Of a stretch of 64,000 nt of DNA, positions 54,798-64,000 are shown one piece after another; the stretch's first letter is position 1, and each line of letters begins with the position of its first letter. The notes below the pieces were generated by a model. The model ran no database searches and was not told the origin of the DNA. It was given only the letters and a program-made list of their open reading frames with translations. Made by a program: the position numbers and the translations under genes. Source of the DNA: Methylococcales bacterium (lineage in GTDB: Bacteria; Pseudomonadota; Gammaproteobacteria; Methylococcales; Methylomonadaceae); assembly GCA_028714175.1 (NCBI GenBank), contig JAQTMV010000004.1:1-64000 (forward strand). The letters are read 5' to 3'.

Positions 54798-57700
54798 CTA
54801 CAAATCATCATCTGCCAGTTTCCCCAACTCTTTGGTCAAGACAATAAAGGGCAATAAATTTACCGGCAATACATTAGTAATTTCCTGATAAACACGCCGG
54901 TATCGATTGATTTTCTGTTTTTCAGGCAGTAAATCAAAATATTCAGCGCAGGTTGAAGACTTGCTTAACATATTTTTAATTAATAGACCTGTTATGCGTT
55001 TCATATTCACCTGTATATCTGTCGATACTTTTCGTTCCCAATAATCATGACCGGGCATTTTCGACAACTGTTCATAGATTTCATATAAACCCAGATAATG
55101 AGTGATTTCATTGAACAGTTTCAGAACAGTGATAAAGTCTCCGCCAGATTCAGCTGACAATGAAACGATAAACGGAAAATCATCAAGGCAGGAAATGAAC
55201 GCCGCCCTTTGGGCAAGCTCAACCGGGATGCCGTCCTGCTGGTAAGTCTCCAATTGTTTTTGATAATGAATGTTGTCTTGCTGTTTAAAACTAGTTTCAT
55301 AATCCTTTAAATAACGGCTATAGCAGTTAATGGTCTGAGCATTTGGCCGTATATTTTTACCATGTAATAAAGCCCAGCGACAAAAACCGACCAGTGTTTT
55401 TTCCAGTTGCATCAATAAATGATATTGCTTATCTGCCGCTATTTTATTATCCAGCGCGTAAATTGTTTGCCGGAGCGCATCGTTATTTAAAACGCGGTCG
55501 AAAGTAAGATAACACCCGACATGATCCAGAATATTGTTGTTTTCGCTGTCGCCATCCAGACTTAAAAAACTGCTGCCGGCCTGATTGATTATTTTATTAC
55601 TGACGATGGTGGCTTTAATTTCATTGGCCAAGGGATGAGCGGAAAGATAATTTGCGTACTGTTCAACGATCTGGACAGGAAAATAAGCCCGCAAATAACA
55701 TTCACAACATTCATCATGCAACAAAGCCGTCTGGTCCTGTATCTGCTGAGTCAGGTACATTTTGCTGGCGGCCATCAATACGGCGAGCTCTGGACGGGTT
55801 ATTGTCTGCCTGGGGCGGGATAAAATTACCTTGCCTGGCGGAAAAGATTCAACCGTTCGATCAAAAAAACCAACGGCTTCCAGATGTTCAGCCAGTTGTA
55901 AAAAAACCGCCGAATTTTCCGAGCTTCGCAGCTGCTCCAGTGATAAGCACAGGCTCTGCGCATAATTATTGGCCAAAACCTGCCGGCAAACCTCATCGGT
56001 CAAGCTGATGAATAACGGTTGATAGTCAGCAATAATATTTTTTTTTTGCAAACCCGTCAGCAAAATTTTTAAATTAACTTCATGGTCAGAAGTATCGACG
56101 CCAGCCGAATTATCGATTGCATCAGTGTTGATACGGCCTCCACGCAAGCCGTATTCAATACGTGCTTTTTGGGTAAAGCCAAGGTTTGCGCCTTCGCCAA
56201 CAACTCTGGCGCCCAAACTTGTCGCATCCACCCGCGCGTTATCATTGCTTCTGTCGCCGACCTCTTCGTGTTTTTCTGTACTGGCTTTTATATAGGTGCC
56301 GATACCGCCCAGCCACAATAATTCCACCGGCGCGGACAACAGGTAACGAACCAGGGCTTCTCCATCCAGTGACTTGTAGCGTAAGCCTAACCACGTTTTC
56401 AACTCGGGAGAAACCGGGATATCCTTGTCTGAACGAAGATAAACGCCGCCGCCTTGGGAAATAAGTGTCCGGTCATAATCGTCCCAGCTGGACCCGGGCA
56501 GTTCAAACAAACGCTTGCGTTCGTTAAACGGCGCATCACTATTGGACGGATTCGGATCAATAAAAATATGCTGACCACTGAAAGCGGCTAATAAGCGGAT
56601 ATACGGTGACAGTAACATGCCATTGCCAAATACATCGCCGTCCATACTGCCAATGCCGACGACAGTGAAGGCTTCATTTTGTATATCTTTGCCAGCTTCA
56701 CGAAAATGCCGTTGCACACACTTCCAGGCGCCGCGAGCTGTAATGCCTAATGACTTGTGGTCATAGCCATGAGAACCACCGCTGGCAAATGCATCGCCCA
56801 GCCAGTATTGATAGTCGGCAGACACCGCATTGGCAATGTCTGAAAATTGTGCTGTCCCCTTATCAGCGGCAACCACTAAATACGGATCGGGATCATCATA
56901 GCTGACGATATTGACAGGCCGAACGACGCTGTCTCCGCTGTGATTGTCAGTTAAATCCAGCAAGCCGCGTATCAGCGTGATGTAAGCCTTTTTTCCGGAC
57001 TTTTTGAAATCAGCTTTTGAGGTATTCTTTTTTACGACAAACCCGCCTTTGGCGCCGGTCGGGATTATCAAGGCGTTTTTGCTGATCTGGGTTTGCATGA
57101 GTCCCAGTATTTCGGTCCTGAAATCATCAGGACGATCAGACCAGCGTATTCCGCCGCGCGAAATTTTGCCGCCGCGCAAATGAATGCCTTCCATATCTAC
57201 AGCATGGACATAAATTTCGTTTTGCGGTTTAGGTGCGGGCATATCAATAACACCTAGGCTATTGATTTTGAATGCAATAAAATAATCTTCCAAGCCCTTG
57301 CGCAAATGAAAATTACAACGCATCGTAGAATCAATCAGGTTGAACAGGGTGCGTAAAATTTTGTCGTCATTGATATTGGTAACCGATTCCATGCTCTCCA
57401 GCAATTGCAGACGCAATGGAAACAACTTCTGTTCTTCTCTGAGTATGGGATCATCCCAATCCGGATTTGGCCTGAAGCGGGCTTCAAAGTACTTGAACAG
57501 ATAGAGCGCAACCTGCGGATTATTAATTAAGGCGCGGTGAATGCTGGCCCTGGTCGTTTGATGGCAGATTTGCAAATAATAATTCCGGTAAGCCCTGATT
57601 ACATCAATTTCCTGCCAAGCCATACCGCTTAAAACCAACAGTTTATTGAGAGCATCATTTTCAGCTTTTCCATTCAGTATTACCTGAATGGTTTCCAGTA

Positions 57701-58175
57701 GCGAACTGCTTATACTGTTTAAAGATGTACAATGACTGGTTAAAAAGTCACAATGGCTGGTTGCTGTTTTTATCGTGAAACTTCGAATAAATTGCGTGGC
57801 GCCGTTAACAGTAAAGGAGAACTGTACCTGATCCATCACTCTTAAGTGCATGTTTTCCAGAACCGGAATATAGTCATCGAGAAAGCGTTCGTGTTGACTG
57901 TAAAAATGCAGCCGGTAATGATCTATGTTCTGGTAAGGTTTAAGCAGACTGATGCCTTGATTGTTTGAGCCGCCCAGTTGCTCAAGATGCAGTATGTCCT
58001 TGATTGCATAACGCGGCGATACCAAGGTCTGATAGCCTGCAGGGAAGGCTGATTGATATTTTTGCCACAACCGTTGACCGGCTTCCTTGCCTAAAGCCCG
58101 TTCAACTATCTGCTGAAACGAGGCCGCCCAGGATCTGGAAACTTTGTTATTCAATTGTCCATCCGGTTCATTCAT
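54798..58175 (-). CDS. gdhB: NAD-dependent glutamate dehydrogenase, large class (GdhB-like)
   Basis: 1125 residues. The catalytic block is visible: GGIRWSDRPDDFRTEILGLM, the substrate Lys in PTGAKGGFVVKK (about residue 375), the NAD-site GIGSMDGDVFGNGML and EGANLGFTQKARIEYGLRGG. The full GDH-180 class has about 1600 residues; this lacks the N-terminal ACT-like regulatory part, as in the shorter 115-kDa group. It converts glutamate to 2-oxoglutarate in the cytoplasm. It follows the RsbW-like gene by about 100 bases and is read in the same direction. ATG 58175. Confidence 0.88.
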   Translation of the reverse strand: MNEPDGQLNNKVSRSWAASFQQIVERALGKEAGQRLWQKYQSAFPAGYQTLVSPRYAIKDILHLEQLGGSNNQGISLLKPYQNIDHYRLHFYSQHERFLDDYIPVLENMHLRVMDQVQFSFTVNGATQFIRSFTIKTATSHCDFLTSHCTSLNSISSSLLETIQVILNGKAENDALNKLLVLSGMAWQEIDVIRAYRNYYLQICHQTTRASIHRALINNPQVALYLFKYFEARFRPNPDWDDPILREEQKLFPLRLQLLESMESVTNINDDKILRTLFNLIDSTMRCNFHLRKGLEDYFIAFKINSLGVIDMPAPKPQNEIYVHAVDMEGIHLRGGKISRGGIRWSDRPDDFRTEILGLMQTQISKNALIIPTGAKGGFVVKKNTSKADFKKSGKKAYITLIRGLLDLTDNHSGDSVVRPVNIVSYDDPDPYLVVAADKGTAQFSDIANAVSADYQYWLGDAFASGGSHGYDHKSLGITARGAWKCVQRHFREAGKDIQNEAFTVVGIGSMDGDVFGNGMLLSPYIRLLAAFSGQHIFIDPNPSNSDAPFNERKRLFELPGSSWDDYDRTLISQGGGVYLRSDKDIPVSPELKTWLGLRYKSLDGEALVRYLLSAPVELLWLGGIGTYIKASTEKHEEVGDRSNDNARVDATSLGARVVGEGANLGFTQKARIEYGLRGGRINTDAIDNSAGVDTSDHEVNLKILLTGLQKKNIIADYQPLFISLTDEVCRQVLANNYAQSLCLSLEQLRSSENSAVFLQLAEHLEAVGFFDRTVESFPPGKVILSRPRQTITRPELAVLMAASKMYLTQQIQDQTALLHDECCECYLRAYFPVQIVEQYANYLSAHPLANEIKATIVSNKIINQAGSSFLSLDGDSENNNILDHVGCYLTFDRVLNNDALRQTIYALDNKIAADKQYHLLMQLEKTLVGFCRWALLHGKNIRPNAQTINCYSRYLKDYETSFKQQDNIHYQKQLETYQQDGIPVELAQRAAFISCLDDFPFIVSLSAESGGDFITVLKLFNEITHYLGLYEIYEQLSKMPGHDYWERKVSTDIQVNMKRITGLLIKNMLSKSSTCAEYFDLLPEKQKINRYRRVYQEITNVLPVNLLPFIVLTKELGKLADDDL

Positions 58176-58272
58176 CGTCTAAATTATCTGTTGTCAGGAT
58201 TATTTTCAAAATGCTCGAAGAAATAGCCCTCTCCGAAGGAAGAAAAGGCTTTTTTGAATTTTTAGAGATTCC

Positions 58273-58695
58273 CTACAGATATTTTATAATTTCCAGGACA
58301 TTGCAATCGGCTTGTTTGGTATAACTAACCGAATCCATTAATGTTCTGATGAAATAGAGTCCCATCCCGCCTTCCTTGAGCTGGTCAAAATCCGGTATTG
58401 GGACTGTTTCCAGATCAAAGCCCTGGCCATGATCATAAACCTTGATATTCAGCTCATTATCCTGAATGTGAATGGTTATTCTGACAGTGTTTTTCGGTGT
58501 CATTTGTGCTGCATGTTTAATGGCATTAGTGGTCGCTTCAGTTAATACCAGGTTTAAATGATAAGCCAAAGCTTCCCGATCGCCGGAAAAATCGTCAAGA
58601 TCTTTCGCTATATGCTCACCGATACTGCCGATGAAATCCAGATACTTGGTCTGTGTCGGGATGATAACATCTACCTGAATAACTTCATTACACAT
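58273..58695 (-). CDS. Anti-sigma factor kinase, RsbW/SpoIIAB-like
   Basis: 140 residues of the HATPase_c_2 family: N-box TEATTNAIKHAA, G1 box DHGQGFDLETVP, and G2 box GGMGLYFIRTLMDSV. Such kinases bind a sigma factor or another partner and phosphorylate an STAS antagonist. The STAS partner is encoded ten bases upstream. No sigma factor or SpoIIE phosphatase gene is in the window. Confidence 0.88.
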   Translation of the reverse strand: MCNEVIQVDVIIPTQTKYLDFIGSIGEHIAKDLDDFSGDREALAYHLNLVLTEATTNAIKHAAQMTPKNTVRITIHIQDNELNIKVYDHGQGFDLETVPIPDFDQLKEGGMGLYFIRTLMDSVSYTKQADCNVLEIIKYL

Positions 58696-58704
58696 ATATA
58701 ACCT

Positions 58705-59043
58705 CTAGGCTTCATTCTCAACAGCTTCACTCAAATCGGCATAAATTTCAAAGACCCTATTTAAACGGGTTAACTCAAACATGGATAAAACCTGTTGTTT
58801 GCAACAAGCTAAAGCAAGCTTGCCGGATTTGGCGGCCGCATTTTTATAACCCGATAACAATGCGCCCAGGCCGGAGCTATCAATAAACCGTACGCGTTCA
58901 AGCTCTACAATAATATTGACCTCACCCTGCTCTATTAAGTGCAGAATATATTCCTTTAATTCACCCGAATTATGAGCATCTATTCTTTCTTCCTGAATGA
59001 ATATAACACTAACACCCTTTATTTTTTCCAGTTTCAATTTCAT
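58705..59043 (-). CDS. STAS-domain anti-sigma factor antagonist (RsbV/SpoIIAA-like)
   Basis: 112 residues. The STAS fold shows IIVELERVRFIDSSGLGALLSGY with the phosphorylatable Ser near residue 56. When dephosphorylated it would bind the RsbW-like kinase and release the kinase's partner. First gene of the pair, ATG 59043, with TCCAATAAAAAAACA ahead. Confidence 0.9.
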   Translation of the reverse strand: MKLKLEKIKGVSVIFIQEERIDAHNSGELKEYILHLIEQGEVNIIVELERVRFIDSSGLGALLSGYKNAAAKSGKLALACCKQQVLSMFELTRLNRVFEIYADLSEAVENEA

Positions 59044-59100
59044 TGTTTTTTTATTGGAATTTGAAGTTCACAGAGCTGGTGTTTAATTAGACCACAGTTA

Positions 59101-59364
59101 TTATTTTGGACAGCCTTCCAATTTATAAATGGCATATCCCTGATCGTTGATTTGTTGCATAAGTTCATTTGTCGCTTCGACACTGTGACAAAAATAACAG
59201 TTTTCTGCGGTTACAGTCGCATCCTCCTCACCTATGCTTTTCAGCCATTTCTTTGCATAGTTTAACGCTTTTTGCTGATCTTGTTCATTGATAACAACAT
59301 CAAAGTGTATAATCTTGCCTTGGCTTGTTTTTGCATATGTGTCAAATACATGTGAAACAGACAT
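59101..59364 (-). CDS. DUF2024 family protein
   Basis: 87 residues, family DUF2024: VSHVFDTYAKTSQGKIIHFD, then KWLKSIGEEDATVTAENCYFCHS with a CxxC motif and the ending YAIYKLEGCPK. Function unknown in the literature I know; a third Cys (near 85) and the CxxC could bind metal. It is divergent from the MarR gene, so the shared 200-base gap probably carries both promoters. Confidence 0.85.
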   Translation of the reverse strand: MSVSHVFDTYAKTSQGKIIHFDVVINEQDQQKALNYAKKWLKSIGEEDATVTAENCYFCHSVEATNELMQQINDQGYAIYKLEGCPK

Positions 59365-59483
59365 AAATAAACTCCTGAAAAAAACCAGCGATAAAAAAAC
59401 GACATTGATGTGTAAAAACTATAAAGCAATTACTTTACTTCAATGCGGCAAATAAGTGAATGACAAGTTTGTTTGTATAATAA

Positions 59484-59520
59484 TATCGATTCGATACACT
59501 ATCCAGTGTGTTAGTATAAT
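59484..59520 (+). promoter_or_regulatory. MarR promoter with candidate operator
   Basis: An inverted repeat ACACT-ATCC-AGTGT (59496-59509) lies directly before a TATAAT -10 box (59515-59520), about 40 bases upstream of the MarR start. A second palindrome ATCGATTCGAT (59484-59494) adjoins it. The placement would let the MarR-family protein shut off its own promoter. Inferred from symmetry and position. Confidence 0.5.
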
Positions 59521-59561
59521 ATTTATTGGCAACTTACTAATTCATTGTTTATATAGGCACT

Positions 59562-60122
59562 ATGGAAAAAGTTGATGTCTTTGATCTGATCGAACGCATG
59601 GCTGCGTTGATCCGTTCAGAAGAACGTAAAAAATGCACAGAACTTGGCTTGCAGCCCGTACATTTTCAAGTGCTGGATTATTTGTCACGTTGTAATCGTT
59701 ACAGCGATACCCCGGCCGCGCTAGCCAATTATCTGGGCATGACCCGTGGCACGGTTTCTCAAACACTGTTGTTGCTGGTCAAAAAAGGCTTTATTAAAAA
59801 AACCGCTGATGCGGCAGACCGGCGCATGGTGCATCTTAGCCTTCTGCCTGAGGGCGACGCCATCTTAAAGCAGGCGCGAACATCTGACTTATTTGTTAAG
59901 GCTGCATTAATATTTAAAAAGCATAATTTTAGCAATCAAGAAGATATGTTCGTCAAGGCGCTGACGGCTTTGCAAACAGCCAATAAGTCCCATTCATTTG
60001 GTCTTTGCAAGACCTGTAAATATTTCACCAAAACACCCGATGGTTTTACCTGTGGATTAACCAAAGAACAACTCAGCTCGAGTGATAGCGAGAAAATATG
60101 TCAGGAGCATAGTATCTTATAA
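59562..60122 (+). CDS. MarR-family regulator with C-terminal four-cysteine motif
   Basis: 186 residues. Winged helix: VHFQVLDYLSRCNRYSDTPA, LANYLGMTRGTVSQTLLLLV (recognition helix), and a wing DAADRRMVHLSL. The last 40 residues carry Cys149, Cys152, Cys164 and Cys180 (C-x2-C-x11-C-x15-C), unusual for MarR and suitable for an Fe-S cluster or zinc. That suggests a redox or metal sensor; relatives with such a tail are known for iron-sulfur regulators. It is divergent from DUF2024. Confidence 0.85.
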   Translation: MEKVDVFDLIERMAALIRSEERKKCTELGLQPVHFQVLDYLSRCNRYSDTPAALANYLGMTRGTVSQTLLLLVKKGFIKKTADAADRRMVHLSLLPEGDAILKQARTSDLFVKAALIFKKHNFSNQEDMFVKALTALQTANKSHSFGLCKTCKYFTKTPDGFTCGLTKEQLSSSDSEKICQEHSIL

Positions 60123-60274
60123 ACCGGTATTTCATCATCGCAATTATACTCATCACACATCTACAACGGCACTTTTGTGCCCTTTCCTGCTGGAGAGGAC
60201 CAGGGAGAGGAGATTTAAAAAATCAATAATGATGTGCAAATACTATAAATTCAGCTTCAATTCAATTCAATTAA

Positions 60275-63200
60275 ATGAAAATTATTCATCTTCCTGTTCT
60301 TTCAAAGATTCATCATCTGCTGCTCTTATTGCTAATTATCACCTTTGGCTCAACGACGGTATTGGCGGTAAACGTTGCGCCGGACACTGTTCAAAAAGGT
60401 ACGACCCTTGAAATTACGAAGGATGCGTTGCAAGCCAAAATTGAGTCTATCCAGTCGCGGCAGGGCTTTGATGAGGCATTAAAATCCAAAGTATTGGCTG
60501 TTTATCAATCTGCCCTGGATAATTACGGCAATAGGGAAGGTTTTATAACGCGGACAAAAAATTTTAGCCAGGCCATAAAACAAGCGCCAGAGCAAACCAA
60601 AAAGCTGCAAAAAGAAATTGAGCAAACCCTGTCAAGGATTTCCAAACAGAAACCCGAAGAATTTAATGGAATCGCCACTGAAGAACTTGAACAAAGGCTG
60701 ATTATTGAAAAAGGCAAAATCAGCAGCCTGGACGAGCAGATAAAAAAACTGGAAAATGAACTCTCTGTTCAACAGGCTCGTCCCCAGCTCATTCGTGTAG
60801 AAACGCTCACTGCCCAGCAAGATCTTGAGGGAGCACAAAAAAAACTGGAAGCGCCGGCGGCAAAATCAGATTCCAAACTGGTAGTTGAAGCCAGGCAGAT
60901 TCAATTGAAAACACTGATAGACTCACGCGCTGCCGAGTTAAAAATGCTTGATGCTGAAGCCATCAGCAATTCAGCCCGGGTTGAGCAGCTTAAAGCCGAG
61001 ATCCAACTGCTGGATATTCAAAAAAATGCGCTGAGTTCGGTGATTACTGCGATAGAAAACCTGTTGTCCGAGCGCAGACAACAAGAAGCGAGACAAATGC
61101 AGGATGCACTCAGCCAGGTTGAGAAAGAGCTTTCCGGCAAGCATGTTCTCATTCAAGCCAGCACTCGGGAAAATATTCAATACAGTCGCGATTTGCAAGC
61201 TATTACCGCCAAAATTGAACAATACGATGAACAAAAAGAAAAGATAGAAGCCCGCACCAGTGAAATTGAAGCGGACTTTAAAAGCGCGGAAAAGAAAATC
61301 AGTCTGGCGGGCTTAAGTCCTGCGCTGGGCAAGATTTTGCGCGAGCAACGGCGTAATTTATCCCTGCAGAATGAATTTGAGCGGCAATCCCAGACTATTC
61401 AGAACGAAAGCGCTTTAGCCGGTCTTGAGCAATTTAAAGTTGAGGACAAGCTGAAACAGCTCATGGATGTTGATGCAAGACTGAAGGATATAATGAGCCA
61501 GCAGGTCGATCAAGCGTTGCCTGTAGATCAGCGGATGATGATACAGGCTGAATTGCGTATGTTGCTTAACAACCAGAAGGAATTGCTGAATAAACTGTCT
61601 GTCGACTATGGCACGTATCTGCGTACGCTGGGTGATTTTGATTTTGCCAGGCAACAAATGGTCACCCAGGCAAATAAATTTGCAGCTTATCTGGATGAAC
61701 GCTTGTTGTGGGTACCAAGTTCAGAGCCCGTCAACGCAGATTATATAACCGATCTGTATCATTCCACGCAATGGCTACTGTCTCCGCGTAACTGGATGAC
61801 AGTAATTAAGGATGCAGTCAAACTTGCATTAAATAACCTGTTCCTGAGCTTCATTACCCTGCTCAGTTTAGGCATTCTGTACTTTTATAAAAACTGGGCA
61901 AAACTACAACTAAAGGAGATCTCGGGAAAAGTTGAAAAAATTTATACGGATAGTTTTTATCACACCTTGAGAGCTCTGGCCTATACCTTGATACTGGTGT
62001 TACCTTTGCCTTTATTTATTCATTTTCTGGGCTGGATTTTAAGTAATAACATTCAGGTCGACAATTTCAGTAAATCGGTCGGCGAAGGTTTACGGAATGC
62101 ATCAATCCCACTTTTTTTACTGCAATTTTTTTATCGCCTGTTTGCTGATGAGGGTATAGCGAGTAAACATTTTCAATGGCAAAAAAATACCACACGTCTG
62201 TTACGCAGGCAGATGGCCTGGCTGCGTTTTATTGTAGTGCCGGCAGTATTTATTATTAACAGTACCGGCGCATCAAATATTTCCATGCACAGTGATAGCC
62301 TTGGCCGCCTGGCGCTGATCATTAGCATGATTGCAATGGCAGCTTTTTTAGAGCGGCTGTTTAATCCTGCCAGTGGATTATTACGGGACTATATAAAAGC
62401 AAATCCTGATCAATGGCTAGTCAAATTGCGCTATGTCTGGTATCCGGCATTAATTCTGTTGCCTTTAGTCATTATCGGTTTTGCTGTTACAGGCTACTAT
62501 TTGAGCGCTTTGGAATTGCAGCAGCAATTGATTATCTCCCTGCGGTTAATTTTTCTGATGGTCATTATTCATGCAATGGTGCTTCGCTGGTTAACTCTGG
62601 TCAACCGGCAGTTGGCTATAAAAAATGCCATACAGAAACGCAAAGCCGCTATGCTTACTGAAAAACAACCGGCAGTCGCGGGAGGAGAAGATCCGGTTCT
62701 GCCGATAGATGAACAACTGATCGATATCCCTAAAATAAATGCCCAGACGATAAGATTGCTCAACGTCTTTATCGGCTTCAGTGTAATTATCGGTTTCTGG
62801 ATGATCTGGAAAAATATTTTGCCCGCCTTTTCATTTCTGGAGCATATCGTACTCTGGCAGCATCTGGTAAAAATCGATAACCAGGATGTATCCCAGCCGA
62901 TAACCCTGACCAACCTGATGCTGGCCGGATTATATGTGTTTATTGCAGTGGTCTCGGTGCGCAATTTTTCCGGTGTCATGGAATTATTAGTCTTCAGACG
63001 CTTGTCTATAGAAGCTGGCGGTCGCTATGCGGTCAACCAGTTGGCAAAGTACATTTTAGTTTCCATAGGCTTTATTAGCGTGGCAAACGAGCTGGGCGGC
63101 AGCTGGTCGGAGGTGCAGTGGCTGGTTGCAGCGCTCAGTGTCGGCCTGGGTTTTGGTCTGCAGGAAATTTTCGCCAATATGGTATCGGGTATTATCCTGC

Positions 63201-63724
63201 TGTTTGAACGCCCGATACGGGTCGGCGATGTTATTACCATTGGTGATATCAGCGGCAAAGTCAGTCGTATTCAAATACGCGCCACTACGCTAATAGATTG
63301 GGATCGAAAAGATGTGGTTATTCCCAATAAAACTTTCATTACCAGTCAACTGGTAAACTGGACTTTATCCGACACAATAACCCGTATCGTGATTCCTGTC
63401 GGGATTGCCTATGGCTCTGATGTTGAGTTGGCGCAAGAAGTTATAATTGACACAGTACGATCAAGTCCGCTGGTATTGACAGAGCCTGAACCCGGTGCAT
63501 GGTTCATTGGCTATGGCGAAAGTTCACTTAATTTTTCAATTTTTATTTTTGTCGGTGAGTTGGCAAACAGGTTACTTGTCACCCACGACGTGCTTGTTCG
63601 CCTTGAAAAAGCATTCGGAGAACATAATATTGTAATTCCATTTCCGCAGCGGGACATCCATGTGCGATCGGTTATGCATGATTTCAATCCGGCAGCATTA
63701 TCTCCGAAAAAAAGTCCGGCTTAA
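60275..63724 (+). CDS. KefA/MscK-type mechanosensitive channel
   Basis: 1149 residues. Signal peptide (HHLLLLLLIITFGSTTVLA), then a long periplasmic coiled coil (about 45-470), about ten membrane helices (about 530-960), and the MscS domain (about 965-1120) with VAALSVGLGFGLQEIFANMV, ERPIRVGDVITIGDISGKV and DVVIPNKTFITSQLVNWT. It opens under osmotic shock to release solutes, and the long periplasmic part matches MscK. ATG 60275. No strong ribosome site. Ends before a convergent flavin reductase gene. Confidence 0.92.
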   Translation: MKIIHLPVLSKIHHLLLLLLIITFGSTTVLAVNVAPDTVQKGTTLEITKDALQAKIESIQSRQGFDEALKSKVLAVYQSALDNYGNREGFITRTKNFSQAIKQAPEQTKKLQKEIEQTLSRISKQKPEEFNGIATEELEQRLIIEKGKISSLDEQIKKLENELSVQQARPQLIRVETLTAQQDLEGAQKKLEAPAAKSDSKLVVEARQIQLKTLIDSRAAELKMLDAEAISNSARVEQLKAEIQLLDIQKNALSSVITAIENLLSERRQQEARQMQDALSQVEKELSGKHVLIQASTRENIQYSRDLQAITAKIEQYDEQKEKIEARTSEIEADFKSAEKKISLAGLSPALGKILREQRRNLSLQNEFERQSQTIQNESALAGLEQFKVEDKLKQLMDVDARLKDIMSQQVDQALPVDQRMMIQAELRMLLNNQKELLNKLSVDYGTYLRTLGDFDFARQQMVTQANKFAAYLDERLLWVPSSEPVNADYITDLYHSTQWLLSPRNWMTVIKDAVKLALNNLFLSFITLLSLGILYFYKNWAKLQLKEISGKVEKIYTDSFYHTLRALAYTLILVLPLPLFIHFLGWILSNNIQVDNFSKSVGEGLRNASIPLFLLQFFYRLFADEGIASKHFQWQKNTTRLLRRQMAWLRFIVVPAVFIINSTGASNISMHSDSLGRLALIISMIAMAAFLERLFNPASGLLRDYIKANPDQWLVKLRYVWYPALILLPLVIIGFAVTGYYLSALELQQQLIISLRLIFLMVIIHAMVLRWLTLVNRQLAIKNAIQKRKAAMLTEKQPAVAGGEDPVLPIDEQLIDIPKINAQTIRLLNVFIGFSVIIGFWMIWKNILPAFSFLEHIVLWQHLVKIDNQDVSQPITLTNLMLAGLYVFIAVVSVRNFSGVMELLVFRRLSIEAGGRYAVNQLAKYILVSIGFISVANELGGSWSEVQWLVAALSVGLGFGLQEIFANMVSGIILLFERPIRVGDVITIGDISGKVSRIQIRATTLIDWDRKDVVIPNKTFITSQLVNWTLSDTITRIVIPVGIAYGSDVELAQEVIIDTVRSSPLVLTEPEPGAWFIGYGESSLNFSIFIFVGELANRLLVTHDVLVRLEKAFGEHNIVIPFPQRDIHVRSVMHDFNPAALSPKKSPA

Positions 63725-63829
63725 TACGCCGGGCAAGAATCAGGCTCACGAGATAGGCTGGTTTGCTGAAGCGACATTAGTCGTCAAGGTTCGCAAAAAC
63801 CGACGCTTTAAACACCCGTGAAAACTTGA

Positions 63830-64000
63830 CTAACCGGCAAGTTGCCGGTAAGCGCCGCGATAATACAGCAGCGGATCTCCCAACCGGCACATGCATTCTT
63901 GTACTTCGCCAATAATGATCCAGTGGGTGCCGGCGCGAACTTTCTCAACAACCTTACAATCCAGAGACATCAGACTGTCGCTCAGAATAGGCGCTCCGGT
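63830..64000 (-). CDS. Flavin reductase family protein, C-terminal part
   Basis: The last 56 residues of a minus-strand gene that enters from the right edge: LMSLDCKVVEKVRAGTHWII and GDPLLYYRGAYRQL are the typical C-terminal motifs of the FMN-binding flavin reductase/HpaC family. These reduce FMN or FAD with NAD(P)H for a partner oxygenase. Start and N-terminus are outside the window. The stop codon sits in a small GC-rich palindrome (ACCGGCAAGTTGCCGGT). Confidence 0.8.
   Translation of the reverse strand, partial: TGAPILSDSLMSLDCKVVEKVRAGTHWIIIGEVQECMCRLGDPLLYYRGAYRQLAG

Overview
The window comes from a Gram-negative bacterium. A TonB-dependent receptor, a KefA-type MscS channel, a GdhB-type NAD-glutamate dehydrogenase and Shine-Dalgarno-led operons all fit a gammaproteobacterium. 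A Methylococcales-type methanotroph is my guess, but no methane-oxidation gene is visible. Much of the window is accessory DNA: remnants of insertion sequences, group II introns, toxin-antitoxin pairs and several broken genes.

Region 1 (1-10,500, minus strand) is part of an extracellular contractile injection system (eCIS, Afp/PVC/MAC-like). In order of transcription it holds a small unknown protein, a DUF4255 (Afp16-like) cap protein, an Afp15-like AAA ATPase, a DUF4157 cargo protein with an amidase domain, an unknown protein, a second DUF4157 cargo with an NlpC/P60-like domain (frameshifted), a CIS-tube/hub protein, a LysM protein, a gpD-like hub and a gpV-like spike. A last gene is cut off by an apparent insertion sequence at the left edge. 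No sheath, tube or baseplate J/W gene lies in the window. The two cargo proteins share a near-identical N-terminus of about 55 residues and differ in their enzyme ends, so the locus looks like a modular payload system.

Region 2 (10,500-19,000) holds a transposase remnant, a conserved unknown protein, a secreted alpha/beta hydrolase, two tiny membrane proteins, a TPR-sulfotransferase and a 1068-residue DUF4214/RTX-like surface protein built from about 17 copies of a glycine-aspartate beta motif.

Region 3 (19,000-41,500) is devoted to envelope glycans. It has three modules that each pair a polyprenyl-phosphate glycosyltransferase (GtrB-like) with a small flippase (GtrA or ArnE-like) and a large membrane glycosyltransferase, each arranged differently and two with gene fusions. 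It also has a Wzx-like flippase, a TonB receptor, an AI-2E family transporter, a three-domain glycosyltransferase of 1032 residues, a methyltransferase with a repeated coiled coil, and fragments of an MBOAT acyltransferase, a hexapeptide acetyltransferase and a second DUF6311 gene.

Region 4 (41,500-50,700) is a decayed defence and addiction region. It has two HigBA pairs in opposite orientation, a group II intron tail, an lpdA gene that has lost its NAD-binding centre, a HicB-like orphan, a DUF4062-HEAT protein that is a candidate defence protein, a DUF433/DUF5615 pair, a truncated PIN toxin and three copies of a palindromic repeat.

Region 5 (50,700-64,000) looks more like core genome: gamma-glutamyltransferase and a phosphopantetheinyl transferase in one operon, a second intron tail, a secreted HbpS-like protein, NAD-glutamate dehydrogenase, an RsbW/RsbV-type switch pair, DUF2024, a MarR regulator with a four-cysteine tail, a large MscK/KefA-type channel and the end of a flavin reductase.
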